Shown here one piece after another: positions 9,446 through 17,799 of a DNA stretch of 64,000 nucleotides. Every line of letters starts with the position of its first letter. Within the stretch, counting starts at the first letter, position 1. The notes under the pieces are model-generated. The model saw only the letters and a list, made by a program, of their open reading frames with translations. It searched no databases and was not told where the DNA came from. This stretch comes from an uncultured Ellagibacter sp. Its GTDB lineage: Bacteria; Actinomycetota; Coriobacteriia; Coriobacteriales; Eggerthellaceae. Location: positions 243,113 through 307,112 of the forward strand of contig CAKUKU010000001.1 in the NCBI GenBank assembly GCA_934663775.1, in the 5' to 3' direction. The translations under genes were made by a program, and so were the position numbers.

Positions 9446-9515
9446 TGTAGCAGGCTTGCGCGCGCCGCCCCGAAAGTGCACAGCGAATCGTTGGAATAAT
9501 AAAATGAGCGAGAAG

Positions 9516-9540
9516 CCCGCCCGGCCGAAAACCGGGCGGG
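9516..9540 (-). terminator. Terminator of the lysA-hom unit
   Basis: CCCGCCCGG and CCGGGCGGG form a 9-bp G+C stem with a 7-base loop, 9 bases after the hom stop. On the minus strand it is followed by CTTCTCGCTCATTTTATTATT, a weak U-rich tail. Confidence 0.65.
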
Positions 9541-9548
9541 AGCGCTAG

Positions 9549-10832
9549 CTAGCCCTCCACTCGGATCACCGACGGCTCAGCGCGCAGAACGTCTTCGAGC
9601 CCTGCGATTTCCGCGAGCACCGCGCGCACGCTTGCTTCCTTGGCGGTGTGCGTGACATAGGAGAGGTTCACCGTCTCATGCTCGGAATTGCCGCGCTGCA
9701 CCACGGAGCGCACGGAGACGCCGTGCTTGGCGAACACGCCCGCCATCGCGGCGAGCACGCCCGAGCGGTCGGCGACGGCGAAGCGGATGTAGTACTTCGT
9801 CTGCAGCTCCTCCACCGGAAGGATGGGCAGGTTGTCAGTGCAGGTGCAGCCCACGATGGGGGAAACGCCCAGCGTGAGGTGGCGCGCCACCTCGAGCACA
9901 TCGCCCATGACGGCGCTCGCTGCCGGGCCCGCGCCCGCGCCCTCGCCGAAGAACATCGTCTCGCCCACGGCGTCGCCCGTCACGTAAATCGCGTTGAACA
10001 CGCCGTTCACGGTCGCGAGCTGGTGCGCCTTCGGGAGCATCGTGGGATGGACGCGCACGTCGATGCCCTCGGGCGTGCGATGGGCGATCGCCAAAAGCTT
10101 GATGACGTAGCCCATGTCGTCGGCGGTGTCCAGATCGAGCGTCGTGATGTTGCGGATGCCCTCGGTGTGCACGTCGTCGAGCGTGACGCGCGAGTTGAAG
10201 GCGATCGACGCCAAGATGGCGATCTTCGCCGCAGCGTCGAAGCCGTCGACGTCGGCCGTGGGGTCGGCTTCGGCGAAGCCGCGCTCCTGGGCTTCCTTGA
10301 GCGCCTCGTCGTAGGAGAGGTTGTCGTCGACCATGCGCGTGAGCATGTAGTTCGTCGTGCCGTTCACGATGCCCATGACAGAGGTTATCTCGTTCGAGAT
10401 GAGCGAATGCTTCAGCGGGTCGATGATGGGGATGCCGCCGCCGACGGACGCCTCGAAGGCGAGCTCGCGATTCATCTTTTCCGCCAAGTGCATGACTTCC
10501 TCGCCGTGGGTCGCCATGAGCGCCTTGTTGGCTGTGACGACGTTCTTGCCCGCCTCGAGGGCCGACACGACCACGTCACGCGCCACCGTGGTACCGCCGA
10601 TGAGCTCGATCACGATGTCGATGTCCGGGTCGTTCACGATGTCGCGGTAGTCGAGCGTGAACAGGTCGCCCACGCCGTGCGCTTCGGCCTGTTCAGGGTT
10701 GCGCGAGCACACACGCGCAAGCTCCACGTCGATGCCGTAGTGGCGCTTGAAATCCTCCTTGTGCTTCTGGAGGATGTCGATGCAGCCGCCGCCGACGGTG
10801 CCGGTTCCGACGAGCCCAAGTTTGATAGCCAT
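9549..10832 (-). CDS. hom: Homoserine dehydrogenase
   Basis: Reduces aspartate semialdehyde to homoserine, the branch point to Thr and Met. The 427-residue protein has an N-terminal NAD(P)-binding loop (GTGTVGGG, residue 9 on), the catalytic domain (ASVGGGIPIIDPLK, NGTTNYMLT) and a C-terminal ACT domain (about 350-427) for feedback control, typically by threonine. I chose MAIKLG at 10832 because GGGAG lies 7 bases before it; the ATG at 10838 has no room for a ribosome site. It follows lysA by 96 bases on the same strand, so they are probably cotranscribed. Confidence 0.95.
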   Translation of the reverse strand: MAIKLGLVGTGTVGGGCIDILQKHKEDFKRHYGIDVELARVCSRNPEQAEAHGVGDLFTLDYRDIVNDPDIDIVIELIGGTTVARDVVVSALEAGKNVVTANKALMATHGEEVMHLAEKMNRELAFEASVGGGIPIIDPLKHSLISNEITSVMGIVNGTTNYMLTRMVDDNLSYDEALKEAQERGFAEADPTADVDGFDAAAKIAILASIAFNSRVTLDDVHTEGIRNITTLDLDTADDMGYVIKLLAIAHRTPEGIDVRVHPTMLPKAHQLATVNGVFNAIYVTGDAVGETMFFGEGAGAGPAASAVMGDVLEVARHLTLGVSPIVGCTCTDNLPILPVEELQTKYYIRFAVADRSGVLAAMAGVFAKHGVSVRSVVQRGNSEHETVNLSYVTHTAKEASVRAVLAEIAGLEDVLRAEPSVIRVEG

Positions 10833-10928
10833 GTTCATCTCCCAACCAAGTTTGCCTGCAGTGAGTCGGCAAAGCCGAAAAGCGCGCCCGAACCCGCAGG
10901 TCGCGGGCATGAGGCGCACTCAAATTCC

Positions 10929-12284
10929 CTAGATGTCGCGCGCGTACAGATCGGCGTACGTCTCGCGACGCGTGACCACGCGCGCCCGCCCGTCCTTCAC
11001 GAACACGACGGCGGGCTTGGGCTGGCCGTTGTAGTTGCTCGACATGGTGGAACAGTACGCGCCCGTCGTGAACACGCACGCGATGTCGCCGATTTCCGGA
11101 TGCTGGATGGGCATGTCGATGACGACCGCGTCGCCGCTTTCGCAGTGCTTGCCGCACAGCGTGACGATTTCGGTACGCGGCTCGCCCGCCTTGTTGGCGA
11201 TCACGGGCTCGTAGTCGGCGTGGTAGAGCGCCGTGCGGATGTTGTCGGACATGCCGCCGTCGATGGCGACGTACTTGCGGATGCCGGGCAGGGTTTTAAG
11301 GATGCCCACGGTGTAGAGCGTGACGCCGGCGTTGGCGACAAGGCTGCGACCAGGCTCGACGAGAATGCGCGGCTCGGGCACGCCGTATTCAGCGCAGAAG
11401 TCCTTCACGGCGCGGGTCGTGCATTCCGCGAAGTCGTCGATCGAGGAGGGCTTGTCGGTCGCGAGGTAGGCCACGCCCAAACCGCCGCCCAGGTCGAGCT
11501 CGGGAATCTCGATGCCGTATTCCTTCTGGACGCGCGCGATGAACTCGATCATGACCTGCGCCGCCTCGCGGAACGAATGCAGCGCGAAGATTTGCGAACC
11601 GATATGGCAGTGGAAGCCGACGAGCTTCACGTTGGGCGCCTCGATAGCGTCCTTCACGCACTTGAAGGCGAAGTCGTCGAGCATGGTGAAGCCGAACTTG
11701 GAGTCCTCGCAGCCCGTGCGGATGTACTCGTGCGTGTCGGCCTCGACGCCAGGCGTGATGCGCATGTAGATGGCCTGCTCGACGCCGAGTTCGCCGGCGA
11801 TTTCAGACACGCGCGCGAGCTCGATGCGGCTGTCGACCACGATGCGACCCACACCTGCGGAGATAGCTTCGCGCAGCTCAGCCGGCGTCTTGTTGTTGCC
11901 GTGCACGAAGACGCGCTCCATCGGGAAGCCCGCCATCTGGGCGCAGGCGAGCTCGCCGCCGCCCGATACGTCGAGGCAAAGCCCCTCCTCGTTCACAATG
12001 CGCACGACTTCCTTGTTCAGGAAGGCCTTCGAAGCGTAGATGACGTCGGAGTTCTCGTAGCGCGAGCGAAACGCCTCGCGGTAGGTTTCCATGCGCCAAC
12101 GAAGGTCGGCCTCGTCGAACACGTAGAGCGCGGTGCCTTCCTCGCGCGCGAGCTTCACCATATCGACGCCGCCGATGAACAGGTGGTTATCGCGAACCTC
12201 GGCCGTGCGGGGAAGAACCTCGCCCAAATCCATGGTGGTGAGGTTGTCGGGCTGCTTGCTGGTATCGGATGCTGGGAGAGACAT
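10929..12284 (-). CDS. lysA: Diaminopimelate decarboxylase
   Basis: Decarboxylates meso-diaminopimelate to lysine, the last step of lysine synthesis. This is a 451-residue fold-type III PLP enzyme; the Schiff-base lysine is K86 in VIYASKAF. The glycine-rich phosphate-binding loop is ELDLGGGLGVAY and the substrate cysteine region is LCGKHCESGD. The ATG at 12284 follows GAAAGGA, and the longer open frame upstream has no ribosome site. It heads the lysA-hom unit, joining two arms of aspartate-family metabolism. Confidence 0.95.
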   Translation of the reverse strand: MSLPASDTSKQPDNLTTMDLGEVLPRTAEVRDNHLFIGGVDMVKLAREEGTALYVFDEADLRWRMETYREAFRSRYENSDVIYASKAFLNKEVVRIVNEEGLCLDVSGGGELACAQMAGFPMERVFVHGNNKTPAELREAISAGVGRIVVDSRIELARVSEIAGELGVEQAIYMRITPGVEADTHEYIRTGCEDSKFGFTMLDDFAFKCVKDAIEAPNVKLVGFHCHIGSQIFALHSFREAAQVMIEFIARVQKEYGIEIPELDLGGGLGVAYLATDKPSSIDDFAECTTRAVKDFCAEYGVPEPRILVEPGRSLVANAGVTLYTVGILKTLPGIRKYVAIDGGMSDNIRTALYHADYEPVIANKAGEPRTEIVTLCGKHCESGDAVVIDMPIQHPEIGDIACVFTTGAYCSTMSSNYNGQPKPAVVFVKDGRARVVTRRETYADLYARDI

Positions 12285-12463
12285 AGCTGTCCTTTCTGAT
12301 GCTGTGGAATTTGCCCAGTCTATCATTTGGGCGATGAGCAAGTATTTCCCATTCGTAAAATGCACGCGTTTTATAGGGAAGGGGAAGGTGAGCGGGACGA
12401 ATAGCAAACCTGCGGATTCGCGGGAGCTGGGATGCGCACGCCCGCGGGAAGGCCCGCTTCGAG

Positions 12464-12469
12464 TACAAT
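12464..12469 (+). promoter_or_regulatory. -10 box (TACAAT) upstream of the MoaE-like gene
   Basis: TACAAT at 12464-12469 lies 61 bases before the start codon. No clear -35 hexamer is visible at 17-base spacing. A short G+C hairpin follows in the leader (GCGCC/GGGCGC around 12483-12500), then the ribosome site GGAGG. Confidence 0.4.
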
Positions 12470-12529
12470 GGGCGTCTAGATAGCGCCCGGGGAGGGGCGC
12501 CTGAACACTCAACGTTTTGGAGGCAACTT

Positions 12530-12925
12530 ATGTCCAAACCTGAACCGTCGATCGACCAGTGGCTCAAGGAAGCCAAGGCCGACCCGAAAGCCGCGCAGTG
12601 CGGCATGTTCCTCACCCACAACGGCATCGTACGCATCACGCCTAAAAAACAGGTGCGCGAAGGCGTCCAAGGCCTCGGAGAAGTCGCGAAGGTGCAATTC
12701 TCTTACGACGCCGAGGGCGTTGCCGCAGCTGAGAAAGAGGCGCTCACCTGGCCGGGCGTGTACTACGTGCGCACCTGGATGAACGAGGGCGAGCTTGGCG
12801 TGGGCGACTCCATCATGTACGTGCTCATCGGCGCCGACATCCGCCCGAACTGCGTCGATGCGCTGCAAAAACTCGTCGGCAAGATCAAAAACGAGCTCGT
12901 CGTGGAGAAGGAAATCTACGCGTAG
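12530..12925 (+). CDS. moaE: MoaE-like molybdopterin synthase large subunit
   Basis: A 131-residue protein with the MoaE-type core VGDSIMYVLIGADIRPNCVD and the C-terminal helix-strand LVGKIKNELVVEKEIYA. MoaE transfers sulfur from MoaD thiocarboxylate to precursor Z to form molybdopterin. The N-terminal half (CGMFLTHNGIVR and a charged stretch) differs from classical MoaE, which has LGAEsxFxGxVR-type text. It has its own TACAAT promoter and a strong GGAGG site. No other molybdenum cofactor genes are nearby. The family call is good; catalytic competence is uncertain because the N-terminal part is divergent. Confidence 0.7.
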   Translation: MSKPEPSIDQWLKEAKADPKAAQCGMFLTHNGIVRITPKKQVREGVQGLGEVAKVQFSYDAEGVAAAEKEALTWPGVYYVRTWMNEGELGVGDSIMYVLIGADIRPNCVDALQKLVGKIKNELVVEKEIYA

Positions 12926-13036
12926 AGCTTTCGCGTGAACGCAGCGGCGCCCCAGAGGTGCGGTTCGCAAGCCGACCCTGGGGCGCCGCTGTAGTGAGAA
13001 GGCAAGCGAACGGGGGCTTGTCAATTTGCATTTCCC

Positions 13037-16000
13037 CTAGTCGAGCGCTTGCGGGGGCAGGGGCGCGTTGAGACTCTTGTGCACGTTCACGAGCGCGTCG
13101 TCGGGGCGGTAGAACAGCCGCAGCGCCAAGAGCGGCTGGCCGACCTGGAAGATATTGTCGTCAATCGCCGTGCGCATGGCGTCGTCGAGCGCATCGAGCA
13201 GCGAGTCGAGCGGCGCGATGGGCACGCCCTCGCCTGCCAGGATCGCGTCGACCGCCTCGCGATCGATAGGGCCCTGCCCGGTCTCCGCCATCAGCCGATG
13301 CATCTCGATGGTGCATTGGGCCAGATAGATCGGGGCAGTCATCATCGACTTCATGTAGCATGCCACGCCGAGCGCCGTTTTCCCCGCCTTCCATTCCACG
13401 TACGCGAGCTGATAGTACGCGAGCGCGATCTCGTCGGGCTGCGTCGCGATTTCCAGGCAGCGCCTGAGCGTGCGCGAGGACGTGGACACGTCGCCCATGA
13501 GCATGTACGCGCGCGCCGTCTGGCGATACGCGGGCGTGTAGGTGGGCGCGACCTGGATGCAGCGCAGGCCGAACTGCACGGCCTCTTCCGCGTGGCTGAA
13601 CGACTCCTCGAGAAGGCGCACCGATTCCAGGTAGCACATAGCCAATGACGACGGCAACAGCTCGACGCGTTTCCCCTCGTCAGGATGGGGGAAGGCGAGC
13701 CCGCTGCGCCAAGGCGCGCTCCCCTGCCGCTCGCGGTTGTAGATGATGCGCGACGCATACGTGTCGAACATGCGATGGACGGCCTCGGAGTTGTCCGCAA
13801 AGCGCTTTGACTCCTCGGCCTGGCGGATCGCCTCGCGGAGGATCGACGCCGCCCGATGCGGGTCGGCCTGCGCGACGGCGCGCGCCTGCCTAAGCGCATT
13901 CAGGTAAGGGTCCTCCCCCATAAAGCAGCTGACCAGCGCGTTTTGGTCGTGTACGTCGACGTTGCCTTCGAGAAGGTCGGTCATAAGGCGCGTGCACGCC
14001 GCGAAAATACGCGGGTCGTCGGCGACGTTCTGCTCCGCCTGCGCCAAGCGGATGGCCTCGGTGGTGCTCGTCGCGCGGGCGATCGCATCGACGAGCCGCT
14101 CGCCCGCATGGCGCAGCTGGGCATCGGAGTGAATCCTTAGGTCTCGAAGCGATTCGGCACCGAAGGCCTTCGCCTCGCGCGGACCGAAAGCGAGCGAGCC
14201 CACCTCGGGCAGCTCACCGCGAATGCGCTTCGCTTCGGCATCGACGGCATCATCGAGCGAAAAGTCGGCCGCATCAGCGCCGAGGCGCGCGCCGCATTCC
14301 TCGAACAGCGCCTCGGGATCGTCTTTAAGCGCCTCTTGGAAACGGGCGCCCTCGCAGATACTTCTCGTGAATTCCACCTGGTAGAGGGGGTGCGCGTCGC
14401 GGTTGCCGGCATCGGCGTTTCCGCTGCCGTTGCCGTTGCTGTTGCCGCCGGGCTCGATGATAGCGCTGCCGTCTTCGAGCTCGACGATGACGCTGCCGCC
14501 ATCAAACTCATTGCCTTCAGCGTCAAGCCCGCCGTCAAACTCGTCACCTTCGTCGCCGAAGCCGCCACCAAACCCGGTGTCGACGCTGGCGCCGTCGCCA
14601 TGACTTTCGCCTGCGGGCTCGCCGCCTTCGGGTTCGACCTCGCCGGCTGTTTTCAGTTCCCGTGCACAGACGGCTACCTCGTCGATCGCGCACCCCGCAT
14701 GGAATGCGGCCGCGGCGAGCATCATGCCCACGTGCTCGGCATAGCGCAGCGCCATCCGCGCTCGCTCGGCGTCGGATTGATCGACCCAGGAACCCGCCTG
14801 AGAGGAGTAGACCCGCTGCGGCATAAGCTGTGCAGGCGGAACGACCACCTCAAACGCGACTTTTCCGCAGCGCACGTCGACGCGGTACTCGACCATGAAG
14901 CGAACGGGCAGCTGGAAGCGCTCGATTGATTCCCCAATCGAGCGGCGGACATCCCATTCCCCCGCCCTGTTCGGCGCCGCGGCGTTCTCGTCTGCGGGAT
15001 GCGCGGCGCAGGGAGCCTGCACAGCGACCGCCTCGAACAGCTGCGTATCGATGGCACCGCACGCGTCGATTTCGGAAATATCCTGGTCAGACGCACTGCA
15101 ACACCCCGGGTCCGCACCTTCCTCGAGCTTTCGCGCGATGAGGACGAAGCAGTTGATTGCCGACTCGATAGCCCAAATCGTCGCCTCGGGAATGCCGTCG
15201 CCGCCTTCCCTGCGACCGAGGAAATACGTGTCCGAATAGCGCCGCGTCCGAACGAATCGCAGCGACGGGGCGTTCAACCCGTCGCTCTGGGCACCCGCCA
15301 GCACGCCCATCGCGTTCGTGTCGTAAAGCCAGCTCGCAAGCAGAAGCGCAAGCGATGGAGGCTGCATCGCGGGATCGAGGGCCGCAGAGCGGATGTCGTG
15401 CAGGGTGCCGAGCAGGTCCTCGAAGGGCGTTTCGGAGTCGAGGCTCTCCATGATCTCGCCGAGACCGCGCGCCGGGACCCGCGCACCGCCGAGCAGCGGG
15501 CGGAAGGTGAACGCGAAAAAGCAGCGGGCGAGCGCCTCGTGATATGTGAGGTTGTCCGAATGGGAGCCGAAATCGCACCAGGAATCGAAAAGCGAGTAGC
15601 GGCCGTTTTTCAGGGAGAAGCAGGCAACTTGACGAACCCCGCGCTTGTCGCGCAGCTGAACGGTGCCGCGAATCTCCTGATCGCGCTTGAATTTCGAGTT
15701 CGGCAAGACAAGCGTGCCGAAATCAGAGGGGGACTTCCCGTCCCACGGTCGCGAGAACAGGATGTCGGGATCGCGCGCCGGGGGCGCGAAAAGCGGGCGG
15801 TCGGTCACGAACGCGCGACCGTAGCAATCGACGTAACCCCAGATGCGAAACTTGTTTTCCGCAACGAACTCGACCAGGTAGATGTCACCCGAGGAGGGAG
15901 TGATGCTCGAGTCGCGAATCCAGCCGAACGACGATGTCGGTGCAGGTCCGCCGGGCAGGGGCATCACCGCATCGGGCAGCACCTGAGGTCGCACCCCGAA

Positions 16001-16060
16001 AAGACCGACCCTGCCGTCGATGCGATACACGCCGTCCTTATCCGCCTCGCAATGCGCCAT
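13037..16060 (-). CDS. Large orphan protein (1007 aa) with acidic linker and TPR-like C-terminus
   Basis: I do not recognise this protein. The ATG at 16060 has an AAGGAAG site and gives 1007 residues; the 91 codons upstream lack a start signal. There is no signal peptide or membrane segment. The N-terminal half is a mixed alpha/beta region rich in aromatic residues (SFGWIRDSSITPSSGDIYLV). A low-complexity acidic Gly/Asp/Glu linker follows at about residues 550-640 (DEGDEFDGGLDAEGNEFDGG). The last 300 residues are helical with repeated A-Y-x2-A-x6-L spacing typical of TPR repeats (YTPAYRQTARAYMLMGDVS). It stands alone between moaE and the NifX-like gene. A scaffold or protein-binding role is inference. 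Confidence 0.75.
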   Translation of the reverse strand: MAHCEADKDGVYRIDGRVGLFGVRPQVLPDAVMPLPGGPAPTSSFGWIRDSSITPSSGDIYLVEFVAENKFRIWGYVDCYGRAFVTDRPLFAPPARDPDILFSRPWDGKSPSDFGTLVLPNSKFKRDQEIRGTVQLRDKRGVRQVACFSLKNGRYSLFDSWCDFGSHSDNLTYHEALARCFFAFTFRPLLGGARVPARGLGEIMESLDSETPFEDLLGTLHDIRSAALDPAMQPPSLALLLASWLYDTNAMGVLAGAQSDGLNAPSLRFVRTRRYSDTYFLGRREGGDGIPEATIWAIESAINCFVLIARKLEEGADPGCCSASDQDISEIDACGAIDTQLFEAVAVQAPCAAHPADENAAAPNRAGEWDVRRSIGESIERFQLPVRFMVEYRVDVRCGKVAFEVVVPPAQLMPQRVYSSQAGSWVDQSDAERARMALRYAEHVGMMLAAAAFHAGCAIDEVAVCARELKTAGEVEPEGGEPAGESHGDGASVDTGFGGGFGDEGDEFDGGLDAEGNEFDGGSVIVELEDGSAIIEPGGNSNGNGSGNADAGNRDAHPLYQVEFTRSICEGARFQEALKDDPEALFEECGARLGADAADFSLDDAVDAEAKRIRGELPEVGSLAFGPREAKAFGAESLRDLRIHSDAQLRHAGERLVDAIARATSTTEAIRLAQAEQNVADDPRIFAACTRLMTDLLEGNVDVHDQNALVSCFMGEDPYLNALRQARAVAQADPHRAASILREAIRQAEESKRFADNSEAVHRMFDTYASRIIYNRERQGSAPWRSGLAFPHPDEGKRVELLPSSLAMCYLESVRLLEESFSHAEEAVQFGLRCIQVAPTYTPAYRQTARAYMLMGDVSTSSRTLRRCLEIATQPDEIALAYYQLAYVEWKAGKTALGVACYMKSMMTAPIYLAQCTIEMHRLMAETGQGPIDREAVDAILAGEGVPIAPLDSLLDALDDAMRTAIDDNIFQVGQPLLALRLFYRPDDALVNVHKSLNAPLPPQALD

Positions 16061-16274
16061 CAAACTTCCTTTCCTCTTAGGGAAAGGATAGCACTGCACA
16101 GCGCAGATGCCCCGTTTAACGAAGCGCAATGTCGATACGAGCGACCCGAGCGCACCAGCCGCGAGCGCGCCACTCGCGAGCAATAGCTCTCTATGGCAGG
16201 AATCGAACCGCTCAGCAGGCATAAAAAAGCGCGGCAGCTCGATTGAGTTGCCGCGCGGAGATAACCTAGGTGCC

Positions 16275-16658
16275 TTAGTGGTGATGGTTGCACGCCTGGT
16301 CGGCGGACATGATGGGCGCCTCACCAGCCGCAACGGCTCGAACGGCGTCGCCTACGATCGGGTGCTCGGCGTCGTAGTACACCGTGATACCCGCCTGGTT
16401 GAAGCCCATGAGCGGGCGCATTCCCATACCTGCAGCGACGATGGCATTGCATCCGGCGTCGGCGAGCAGGCCCACCGGGCGCAGGCAACCGCCCTCTTCG
16501 TGCGGCGGATTCGCGACCATCGTTGTCTTTTCGGAGACCACGCCGTCCACGATGTCGATCACGGTGAAGCAGTCGCAATGGCCAAAATGGCCGGAGCGCT
16601 CAGCGTTGAGGCCAGCCGCGCCCATCGTCGGCACAGCGAGTTTGATCGAGGTAGTCAT
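16275..16658 (-). CDS. NifX/NifB-type dinitrogenase cofactor-family protein
   Basis: A 127-residue single-domain protein of the Nitro_FeMo-Co family. The core is KLAVPTMGAAGLNAERSGHF followed by GHCDCFTVIDI, and later GCLRPVGLLADAGCNAIVAAG. Family members bind iron-sulfur or iron-molybdenum precursors, but most occur outside nitrogen fixation and have no known role. The C-terminus ends CNHHH, and several other Cys/His residues (H24, H27, C28, C30) could bind metal. The ATG at 16658 follows AAGAAGG. It has its own upstream region with palindromes and no nif genes beside it. Confidence 0.85.
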   Translation of the reverse strand: MTTSIKLAVPTMGAAGLNAERSGHFGHCDCFTVIDIVDGVVSEKTTMVANPPHEEGGCLRPVGLLADAGCNAIVAAGMGMRPLMGFNQAGITVYYDAEHPIVGDAVRAVAAGEAPIMSADQACNHHH

Positions 16659-16768
16659 CTTGCCTTCTTTCTTCGGGACCTCCGCCCCGCTTCCTCGCAT
16701 GCCGCACGATCGACGCAACCCCGTCGCGGCCATGCATCCAACTCGTCTCATGGGGCTTAAATTACCCC

Positions 16769-16783
16769 AAATACGGAGTATTT
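16769..16783. promoter_or_regulatory. Palindrome upstream of the NifX-like gene
   Basis: AAATAC (16769-16774) and GTATTT (16778-16783) form a perfect 6-bp inverted repeat with a 3-base centre, 110 bases before the start of the NifX-like gene. A second inverted repeat (ATATC...GATAT, around 16851-16866) lies further upstream. They could be operator sites for a redox or metal regulator; there is no direct evidence. Confidence 0.35.
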
Positions 16784-17009
16784 TATCGCGACGACCGCGT
16801 TCTAGGACGAATGGCATGAATTTGTCTCTAAATGACACCTAATTACTATCATATCAATCGAGATATAGAAGTCGGGAAGGAGCCGCGCACGTTGGTCGAG
16901 TCGGAACGCTCGAGAAGGAAGCCCGGTTAGTCCAAGGACGAGAACCGCAAAACGCAGGAAAAGATTCCGCTCCTCGCAAAGAGAGGCTTACACCGTCCGC
17001 AAAACAGGC

Positions 17010-17042
17010 GAGCCTCTCCGCGCAGGAACCGCGGAGAGGCTC
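17010..17042. terminator. Perfect 13-bp hairpin, terminator-like
   Basis: GAGCCTCTCCGCG (17010-17022) and CGCGGAGAGGCTC (17030-17042) pair perfectly around a 7-base loop. On the minus strand it is followed by GCCTGTTTTGC, a modest U-tract. It is the last of three hairpins after the HIT gene in the minus direction. Confidence 0.6.
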
Positions 17043-17094
17043 ATGTTGTACGCCAAACGTCAGCGAACAGAAATCAGCCGCAGCTTTACTTCAA

Positions 17095-17133
17095 AAGGCC
17101 CAGGTCGAACTGAACTGCGAACAGGAGGGGCTT
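17095..17133 (-). terminator. Hairpin of module A in the tandem duplication
   Basis: AAGGCCC (17095-17101) pairs, with one bulge, with GGGGCTT (17127-17133) around a long loop. On the minus strand the stem is followed by CCTTTTGAAG. It corresponds to the better hairpin at 17213-17253 in the duplicated module. Confidence 0.45.
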
Positions 17134-17212
17134 GAAAAACATGCCGTCAGTCAGGTTACCAGCCTACTCGTTAGCGAAGCTCGTCTGCGACGCCGCAAGT
17201 CGCGGCATGAAA

Positions 17213-17253
17213 AAGCCCCTCCGCGCAGTTCAGGCTGCGATTCGAAGGGGCTT
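17213..17253 (-). terminator. Intrinsic terminator of module B, after the HIT gene
   Basis: AAGCCCCT (17213-17220) pairs with AGGGGCTT (17246-17253), with a further GCGCAG/CTGCG pairing inside. On the minus strand the stem runs directly into TTTTTC, a good intrinsic terminator for transcripts from the leuB-HIT direction or for a small RNA. Confidence 0.65.
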
Positions 17254-17391
17254 GAAAAGAGCATGCCGCCGGCGGATCGCCAGCTTGTTCGTTGAGGCAA
17301 GGTTGCCAGCAGCTCGCGCGCGCTGACGAAAGGGTCGCGCACCTATGCGCACCCACACTTGCCTGCGCGCCGTCGCGCTAAATGCTGGGGC

Positions 17392-17763
17392 TTACTCCTC
17401 GCCCTGCGCGCGCTGGGAGTTCTCGAACGTGAAGCGTCCCATTTTCACCCCACCCAGAATGTGGATGTGGAAATGCTTCACCGTGGTCGCGGAATCGGGG
17501 CCGGTGTTCACCACCGTGCGGAAGCCGGACTCGCGCACGCCCTTAATCTCGGCGACCTTCGGGACGACCGACATCATGTGACCGAAAACTTCCTCGGGCA
17601 CGCCGTCACACATGTCGTCGTAGTGCTTCTTCGGCACGAGCAGCGTGTGCACGGGCGCCTCGGGCTCGATATCGTCGAACGCGAAGCAGATGTCATCCTC
17701 GTAGACCTTGTTCGTGGGGATTTCCCCAGAGATGAGTTTGCAGAACAAGCAATCGTCAGCCAT
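17392..17763 (-). CDS. HIT-family nucleotide hydrolase
   Basis: A 123-residue histidine-triad protein (HINT branch). The catalytic motif H97-F-H99-I-H101-ILGG is intact, as is the N-terminal CLFCKLISGEIPTNKVYED with the zinc-type cysteines C5 and C8. HINT enzymes hydrolyse aminoacyl-AMP and related phosphoramidates. The ATG at 17763 follows GAAAGGAGCC. It lies 36 bases after leuB on the same strand and is likely cotranscribed with it; the pairing has no obvious metabolic meaning. Confidence 0.93.
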   Translation of the reverse strand: MADDCLFCKLISGEIPTNKVYEDDICFAFDDIEPEAPVHTLLVPKKHYDDMCDGVPEEVFGHMMSVVPKVAEIKGVRESGFRTVVNTGPDSATTVKHFHIHILGGVKMGRFTFENSQRAQGEE

Positions 17764-17799
17764 GTCGGCTCCTTTCGATAGCATCACGTCAGGACTAGT

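Larger units (their letters stand above)
16841..17391. other. Gene-free stretch holding three terminator-like hairpins and a diverged tandem duplication
   Basis: About 550 bases with no plausible protein gene on either strand. It holds hairpins at 17010-17042, 17095-17133 and 17213-17253. Two segments of roughly 105 bases, about 17090-17195 and 17210-17315, align imperfectly (GGGGCTTGAAAA, then CATGCCG, then CCAGC...CGTT). Read on the minus strand each module ends in a hairpin, and each hairpin is preceded by CATG. Tandem small-RNA genes downstream of the HIT gene are a possibility. Confidence 0.5.

Noticed and set aside
9648..12299. 883-codon open frame on the plus strand
   Set aside because: It is antisense to hom and lysA, which have full family motifs, so it is a shadow frame.
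16061..16333. 91-codon N-terminal extension of the 1007-residue orphan
   Set aside because: There is no ribosome site upstream, it overlaps the NifX-like gene, and the ATG at 16060 has a clear AAGGAAG.
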